Positions 60,701-64,000 of a DNA stretch of 64,000 nt are shown in pieces. A model generated the notes under the pieces. That model made no database searches and was not told where the DNA came from. It worked only from the letters and a program-made list of their open reading frames with translations. The first letter of the stretch is position 1. Every line of letters begins with the position of its first letter. The stretch comes from Helopsaltes ochotensis. Taxonomy: Eukaryota; Chordata; Aves; Passeriformes; Locustellidae. The position numbers and the translations under genes are program-made. The stretch is from contig VXBM01000010.1 of NCBI GenBank assembly GCA_013400155.1, forward strand, positions 1,164,886 to 1,228,885, written 5' to 3'.

Positions 60701-63540
60701 AAATGAGAAACACAGCTATATAAAGGATTTGTGCTTGGTTTTTTTCTGAGGAAAAGGTATTTTTACATAAGCTTGCTCTGGGATGGAGTGCTTCTTTAAA
60801 CACAAACGTAGGCTGTATAGTGCTTGGCTAGTTTTCACACACTAAAGAACTGTGTTGTGTGGGTGCCAGTCTACTAAGTGTGCAGGAACTCTGTTTAGGA
60901 TGGATTAAATCTGTCTGTTCAGACAGCTCCATAAAACAGTCCAAAATATCCCCATTTAGACTATGGGAACTGCTGAAATTTCTATTTGTAAAGTCATAGG
61001 TGGATTGTAGCAAATGGTGTTTATTGTTTGAGGTTTTTAAAGTGTTTTTATTTTTTCCCAGGTTACAACAAAACTTTTACAGTTTCTCTAGAAAGAACAG
61101 AATCTCATCAGTTGAAGGAAGTGGCTTTTATGAATCTTGGTACGTAACTTCTGTTACTTTCCTGTGTGATTGCCATTCTCTGTGTAGTAGGGAGACAAAT
61201 GGCTAACTCTTCTGTGGAGGGAAAAGATTTTTTTAATCTTGACTTTAGGTATCAGTGTTATTTTGCTGCTTTTCTTCTTTTGGGTATGGCATTTGATATT
61301 GCAATACCTTACTATTCGTAAGGAGTTTCCTCTGACATTGCCTCAGAATCTGTGCTGGACGCCAGCTACTGAGTTCTTGAGTATCTCAAATTTCTTGAAT
61401 CCTCTCCTGGAAACTCAAATGTACTGCTAGTGTTTCCTGTGTTAATACAACAGCAGCTTTTAATTAACCCATTTTAAATTTCCTAGATATAATCAATTCC
61501 TCAAAGAGAAGTGGGTCAAGCTGAGAATCACGTGAAAGAACCTCTTAAAGCAAATAAGTGATCAAGTGCTAAATTGACCACTGTTGTTTCTTTAAATAGA
61601 TTATTATGTGGCTGCTTATTTGCCTGGCCGGTTCCTGCACCTCCTGAACATTCAACATCCTGACCTGCTGTGCTATAGTTTGTTTCTGACAGGTACAGTA
61701 AAACTGCTTTAAGTAATTTCATTATTGTTGTGGAAACTTGTTCATATCTCTTTACATGAAAGTTGTATTTCTCAATGTTTCCTTCTTGCGCAGTGTTCAG
61801 ACAAAGGAAGGATACTGCAGAAATGAGAATGACATTTTTGCTACTTTCCATTTTAGACAGAGAAGCTGAACTGGCATTTCATACTTTATGTATTTCATAC
61901 TTCTTGCTGGTTATGAAATGGAAGAAGACCTTTCACTGCATTTGAAATTCTCTGCCTTGGTTGCATAGTTTCTCTTCTCCCAGTTTTGCCCATGGTTCTT
62001 GATCCTCCACTGTTTTAAAATTTCACATGAGATGTAAATTTGATTTTACATTTCCTTCCTCCAATTGAGTTGCTCTAAATGTGTGTGGTTGGAGGGCGTG
62101 GGGAAAGGAAATCTGTGTTTCCTTCACCTGATCAGGCTGATGCAATTTGATTTAGAGTCTCATCTGAGATGCGTGTTACTTCATTTCCAACAAACACATC
62201 TTTGTGGGAAATAGTTTATTTTTGGAAGTGCGGTGCCTTTGTTTGAAAACAGAAATCTGTTGTTCTGATTGGGTGAAGGAGACACAAATTGTGGAAACTG
62301 GTGCAGGGCAGCATCACATGAAGCTAATACTTGTTTTGTATGTGTAATGGAATACTGTCCTGATAAAAATGGGTGGAAAGCATCACTGCTGGATGGTGGG
62401 CCTGATTTCTCTGATGCAAAGGGTTTGAAATACAGTACCTGTATGGTACCATGGTGGTGAACACTAGTACTAGCATAAATAAAGTGGTTTTGGTCTGATG
62501 CTTCAGTGAATAATCGTAGAGCAGAACCTTCCTGTTCTGTCCATTGGAATTGATAGCAAAAGATCCACCAACAGAAATTTGTATCATGATTCTGCAGGGG
62601 AACAGTTCTGACCTGCACAAGCTGTACCAATAGGTGCTAATTCTAGTGTTGAACTTGTGCTACAGTCCTTGTGCTCTGCTCGGTTCCATCACCTGTACTC
62701 TGATTTGCCTTGGAGCAGCATTGTCAGCCTCAAATCTCTATACCTTCTCTGTGTCAGCAATAGGGTAGGAGAGAACTGAGTATGGACTGTGCTCCTCATC
62801 TGCTTTCTTTAGGGAGCCAACCTCATTCCTACTCCTCTTCAGCATAATATCAGGGCAAGTACTGCAAGAGGCAGACTCTTTCTTACTGCTGGAGGCCTAG
62901 GAGTCTTAAGAGAAGTACTGGTAGCAGGCAAATTTTATGTTTTTACTCCTTTTTGTTCTGAAACAAATGTTCTTCAGGTGAGGATGCAAAAATCGACACA
63001 CTACAAAACTGTTCCATCCGGTCCCCATGGGTGTCAACAGCCCTGGACTGCCATGCAGGAAGTCTGTACAATGTGAGCATCAGTGACAGTGCCTTGCTGC
63101 AGTTTCTACAGAAGAGCAAACGAGACTGTGACAGATTGGCAGCTCTGCATTGTGCTCTGCTTTACTTCCAACACACAGAAGACTTGGAAATGCAGGTGGG
63201 AAAAGAACCTCCTCTAAATTTTTTTCCAGTGACTGATGTCTTATAAAAAGCAGGAGCAGGGCATGAATGGTATCAGCCAAGAGAAGTCCCAATTCAGGAG
63301 GCTCATCAGCTGGGCTGCCCTAAACCCCTCTACAGGCTGTTCTGAAAACATTTGTGTCTCTATCACTACTCCATGCAAAGTGTTACTACCAAAACCAAAT
63401 TTTCTATACTCGCTTACAACACTTGCTTAAACAGAGAGGTGTGACAAGCTCCCTGTTCTCATTCTGACAGATTATTCAGTGGATTTCTGAGAACCTGTCA
63501 ACATGTCATTCTTTTGACCCCATTCAAGAATTTATCATTG
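39687..63540 (+). CDS. GSAP: GSAP gene, coding exons 1-17 (3' part outside the window)
   Basis: GSAP (PION) is described in mammals as a protein whose C-terminal fragment of about 16 kDa associates with gamma-secretase and the APP C-terminal fragment and promotes amyloid-beta production; roles in trafficking and lipid handling have also been reported. Seventeen exons could be placed by codon-level agreement with the human protein as I know it, including NVERNGKVIYTWK, LTLLIEIHPVNNVRVLKAVD, VWAQWDMMEQRLFYI and AALHCALLY. All introns are GT-AG and all phases join. The total is 1384 nt, or 461 codons plus one base, against about 850 residues in the full protein. The C-terminal region that gives GSAP-16K is right of the window. 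No frameshift or in-frame stop was seen, so the gene looks intact. The N-terminal half has no motif I can name with certainty. Confidence 0.95.
39772..43072 (+). other. GSAP: GSAP intron 1
   Basis: The first about 270 bp are a continuation of the CpG island and run into a 217-N gap. The rest is AT-rich unique sequence with no recognisable element. Confidence 0.85.
40039..40255. other. Assembly gap (217 N)
   Basis: A run of N lies in GC-rich GSAP intron 1. It is probably sequence that was hard to read next to the CpG island, and its real content is unknown. Confidence 0.99.
43073..43146 (+). CDS. GSAP: GSAP exon 2
   Basis: It encodes 25 residues (including the split first codon) containing LYVVNVERNGKVIYTWK, closely matching human HVLNVERNGNIIYTYK. 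The acceptor is TTATTTCAG, the donor is GTAAGT, and the end is phase 0. Confidence 0.95.
43147..45955 (+). other. GSAP: GSAP intron 2
   Basis: Unique sequence. I see no exon or recognisable mobile element in it. Confidence 0.85.
45956..46012 (+). CDS. GSAP: GSAP exon 3
   Basis: It encodes 19 residues, GNQRNTHIGLYDLQTKRNE, corresponding to the human GLYDCQTRQNE segment. Borders are CATAG and GTGAGA; both ends are phase 0. Confidence 0.93.
46013..46662 (+). other. GSAP: GSAP intron 3
   Basis: A 650-bp intron of AT-rich sequence; nothing recognised. Confidence 0.85.
46663..46732 (+). CDS. GSAP: GSAP exon 4
   Basis: It encodes HLYMFEKNLHIISCSINNER and TLL, matching human LLYTFEKDLQVFSCSVNSER. 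The acceptor is TCTGTAG and the donor is GTAAAT, ending in phase 1. Confidence 0.93.
46733..47137 (+). other. GSAP: GSAP intron 4
   Basis: A 405-bp intron ending in a CT-rich tract and a tandem CAGCAG acceptor; nothing else recognised. Confidence 0.85.
47138..47194 (+). CDS. GSAP: GSAP exon 5 (NAGNAG acceptor)
   Basis: It encodes AVSFCQYTEEERASQVLQS, corresponding to the poorly conserved human ASLVQSTKEGKRNELQP stretch. The acceptor is the tandem ACAGCAG, so splicing at either AG (exon start 47138 or 47141) stays in frame and removes or keeps one alanine codon. The donor is GTACTG, phase 1. Identity is weaker than for its neighbours, but phase and position fit. Confidence 0.85.
47328..47416 (+). 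CDS. GSAP: GSAP exon 6
   Basis: It encodes VSKYLTLLIEIHPVNNVRVL then KAVDSCVRVQ, one of the best-conserved parts of the protein. The acceptor has a long T-tract (TTTGCAG) and the donor is GTAAAG, ending in phase 0. Intron 5 before it is only 133 bp. Confidence 0.96.
47417..47829 (+). other. GSAP: GSAP intron 6
   Basis: A 413-bp AT-rich intron; nothing recognised. Confidence 0.85.
47830..47899 (+). CDS. GSAP: GSAP exon 7
   Basis: It encodes FLYPVEGRNASRESRLLLVS then EDK, matching human FLYP...HLLLISEEK. Borders are TGTGTAG and GTGAGT, ending in phase 1. Confidence 0.93.
48341..49086 (-). mobile_element. Solo LTR of an endogenous retrovirus with 5-bp target duplication
   Basis: The element starts TGTCCTGGTT and ends AACCAAGACA, which are near-perfect inverted terminal sequences with TG...CA ends. 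It is flanked on both sides by TTGTT (48336-48340 and 49087-49091), a 5-bp target-site duplication. There is no gag, pol or env sequence, so this is a solo LTR left by recombination. Orientation is inferred as minus: on that strand an AATAAA lies at 48490-48485, followed by T/GT-rich sequence. Ends and internal words resemble songbird ERVL-type LTRs as I remember them. It lies antisense within GSAP. Confidence 0.88.
48810..48834 (+). repeat. 25-bp homopolymer C tract
   Basis: An uninterrupted run of 25 C (G on the minus strand) inside the LTR. Its length is likely unreliable in assembly and variable between individuals. Confidence 0.95.
49674..49723 (+). CDS. GSAP: GSAP exon 8
   Basis: It encodes YIEQFDIHVVAEEEHKM, matching human YIEQFRIHVAQEDGNRV. 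Borders are TTTTAAAG and GTAAGA, phase 0. The acceptor lacks the usual C before AG (AAAG). Confidence 0.93.
49724..51022 (+). other. GSAP: GSAP intron 8
   Basis: A 1.3-kb intron; nothing recognised. Confidence 0.85.
51023..51127 (+). CDS. GSAP: GSAP exon 9
   Basis: It encodes 35 residues including VWAQWDMMEQRLFYIVPK, matching human VWAQWDMSEQRLYYIDLK. Borders are CCTGTAG and GTGAGC; both ends are phase 0. Confidence 0.96.
51128..52048 (+). other. GSAP: GSAP intron 9
   Basis: A 0.92-kb intron. A 119-codon plus-strand frame (51287-51646) looks accidental; no element is recognised. Confidence 0.85.
52049..52108 (+). CDS. GSAP: GSAP exon 10
   Basis: It encodes ESKSTLRCVQFYPDENFNSI, matching human SRSILKCIQFYADESYNLMF. 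Borders are ATTCTAG and GTAAGT; both ends are phase 0. Confidence 0.93.
52109..52778 (+). other. GSAP: GSAP intron 10
   Basis: A 670-bp intron; nothing recognised. Confidence 0.85.
52779..52822 (+). CDS. GSAP: GSAP exon 11
   Basis: A short exon encoding LESHLDIAVNDTQL plus two bases of the next codon, matching the human VPLDISLSNSGF region. Borders are TTAACAG and GTAAGT, phase 2. Confidence 0.9.
52823..54422 (+). other. GSAP: GSAP intron 11 (contains a hairpin cluster)
   Basis: A 1.6-kb intron. It holds three adjacent short hairpins at 53580-53638 (listed separately) and A- and T-rich tracts at 53700-53835. No exon is recognised. Confidence 0.8.
53580..53638. repeat. Three adjacent short inverted repeats
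   Basis: GCTGAGC/GCTCAGC (53580-53598, loop 5), CCTGCA/TGCAGG (53607-53620, loop 2) and TGCCCT/AGGGCA (53622-53638, loop 5, enclosing TATAAAA) follow one another within 59 bp. This could be part of an old mobile element or a structured RNA segment. No family was recognised. Confidence 0.6.
54423..54508 (+). CDS. GSAP: GSAP exon 12
   Basis: It encodes KLVNFGYDYCQDQDVASKSL then NLRVFTSKA, matching human KLVNFGCDYHQYRDKFSKHL. Borders are GCTCATAG and GTAATG, phase 1. Confidence 0.95.
56114..56373 (+). other. Candidate alternative terminal exon of GSAP (a)
   Basis: The acceptor CCCTTTTGTGCCTCAG ends at 56113. Joining exon 12 (phase 1) here gives an open frame starting VVIRKTGLQVLFDADC that runs to TAG at 56371-56373. 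AATAAA lies at 56290-56295, inside the frame, with no clear GU-rich element after it. I do not recognise the peptide. This is inference only. Confidence 0.2.
56980..56999. other. Assembly gap (20 N)
   Basis: A short run of N lies in GSAP intron 12. No exon is affected as far as can be seen. Confidence 0.99.
57521..57960 (+). other. Candidate alternative terminal exon of GSAP (b) with poly(A) signal
   Basis: The acceptor CACTTGCTTGCAG ends at 57520. Exon 12 ends with one base of a codon; joined here it gives 73 more codons beginning GCAIYRAVYIEDSS and ending TGA at 57739-57741. AATAAA follows at 57933-57938, and then a U/GU-rich stretch (about 57948-57982) as expected of a cleavage site. The result would be a GSAP isoform of about 355 residues lacking the C-terminal half. 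No homology was recognised. The end coordinate is approximate. Confidence 0.3.
58870..58947 (+). CDS. GSAP: GSAP exon 13
   Basis: It encodes GGLCVCCSLVSDTPHEVIYS then IYFLHK, matching human GSLCVCYSPKC...ITYSVFYIHK. Borders are CTTTTTAG and GTAAGA, phase 1. Confidence 0.93.
58948..61061 (+). other. GSAP: GSAP intron 13
   Basis: A 2.1-kb intron of unique sequence; nothing recognised. Confidence 0.85.
61062..61139 (+). CDS. GSAP: GSAP exon 14
   Basis: It encodes GYNKTFTVSLERTESHQLKE then VAFMNL, matching human GHSKTFTTSLENVGSH and ITFLNL. Borders are TTCCCAG and GTACGT, phase 1. Confidence 0.93.
61140..61599 (+). other. GSAP: GSAP intron 14
   Basis: A 460-bp intron; nothing recognised. Confidence 0.85.
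61600..61692 (+). CDS. GSAP: GSAP exon 15
   Basis: It encodes DYYVAAYLPGRFLHLLNIQH then PDLLCYSLFLT, matching human DYYVAVYLPGHFFHLLNVQH almost residue for residue. Borders are AAATAG and GTACAG, phase 1. Confidence 0.96.
61693..62977 (+). other. GSAP: GSAP intron 15
   Basis: A 1.3-kb intron. A 149-codon minus-strand frame (62181-62630) has no recognisable features and is probably accidental. Confidence 0.85.
62978..63195 (+). CDS. GSAP: GSAP exon 16
   Basis: This is the longest exon here at 73 codons. It includes LDCHAGSLYNVSISDSALLQ and DRLAALHCALLYFQ, matching human LDCCSGKLYRALLSQSSLLQ and EKMAALHCALY. The acceptor TTCTTCAG is immediately followed by GTGAGG, so the exon begins with a donor-like word. 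The true donor is GTGGGA, phase 0. Confidence 0.95.
63471..63540 (+). CDS. GSAP: GSAP exon 17
   Basis: It encodes IIQWISENLSTCHSFDPIQE then FII, matching human IIQWISENVSACHSFDLIQE. Borders are TCTGACAG and GTAAGT, phase 1. The next exon must begin with the rest of a split codon and is outside the window. Intron 16 before it is 275 bp. Confidence 0.96.
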
Positions 63541-64000
63541 GTAAGTGTTTCTTTTCCTGCATAGTGTGTTTTCCTGCATACTCCAGTTGACACTGAAGGA
63601 GAGGCCATGGCAATACAAACTGACTCTTATTGCTGAATTTTTGGTTATGATTTGTGTTAGCTAACCTGCGTGTTGTGGCATTAAGAGACAGTATCAGTAG
63701 TTTAGAAGATATATCTCAAAATCAAATTAGTAGTAAAACTTTTCAAATTAGTTTTTCTGTCTAATAGAACAAATGGATTTATCATTATTTAGGTCTCTGG
63801 AGATTGGTTCCTCAGCTCCATTCTCCTCTAGCTCTAGCCCAAACCATTTTTTTCAAAAGGATTTGGCTTATCATGGTACTCTCTTCTAATAGCTGGTTTT
63901 TCAGTCTAGCCAGTGCAGAGTCTTTGTACAAAGGACCCCTGCAGTGCTGAGCTGTAGCCAAGCAGCTGACCCAGCTCTGCAGCCATCTGGACTTTTCTTC
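63541..64000 (+). other. GSAP: GSAP intron 17 (start)
   Basis: The window ends inside this intron. Nothing is recognised in its first 460 bp. Confidence 0.85.

Noticed and set aside
62181..62630. 149-codon minus-strand frame in GSAP intron 15
   Set aside because: Antisense within an intron, without homology or gene signals.

Overview
The window is nuclear DNA from a vertebrate, almost certainly a bird and probably a songbird. It has large introns with GT-AG borders, CpG-island promoters in an AT-rich background, several CR1 LINE fragments (the main bird LINE), and a solo LTR whose sequence resembles songbird ERVL-type LTRs. There are no prokaryotic-style genes, rRNA, tRNA or CRISPR array.

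Layout. Two protein-coding genes lie head to head about 35 kb apart. On the minus strand, 1-4350 is the start of PTPN12 intron 1 and 4351-4449 is PTPN12 coding exon 1 (33 codons, N-terminus of the phosphatase PTP-PEST). Its 5'UTR and CpG-island promoter follow, to about 5333. On the plus strand, GSAP (gamma-secretase activating protein, also called PION) starts at 39687 in a second CpG island. Seventeen coding exons, all with canonical borders and compatible phases, can be followed to 63540. They encode 461 codons, roughly the N-terminal 54% of the protein, and the gene runs off the right edge. The divergent GSAP/PTPN12 order matches the arrangement I recall on human chromosome 7.

The interval 5334-39157 holds no recognisable protein gene. 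It contains microsatellites, younger and much older CR1 fragments (12.8-13.3, 16.1-17.2, 24.5-24.7, 29.5-30.3, 33.0-33.8 and 39.2-39.4 kb), one unusually perfect 13-bp hairpin (19413-19445), and one isolated GC-rich block with good splice borders (10147-10313) that could be a lncRNA exon. GSAP intron 7 carries a 746-bp solo LTR with intact TG...CA ends and a 5-bp target-site duplication. GSAP intron 12 carries two open stretches whose acceptors are in the right phase to follow exon 12. One of them is followed by a polyadenylation signal with a U/GU-rich element, so a truncated GSAP isoform is possible.

The two genes are not a functional unit. PTPN12 encodes a cytoplasmic tyrosine phosphatase, and GSAP a modulator of gamma-secretase and protein trafficking. 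I see no previously undescribed biological system here. The best leads are the possible GSAP alternative last exons, the 13-bp hairpin, the candidate lncRNA exon and the CR1 abutting the GSAP promoter.
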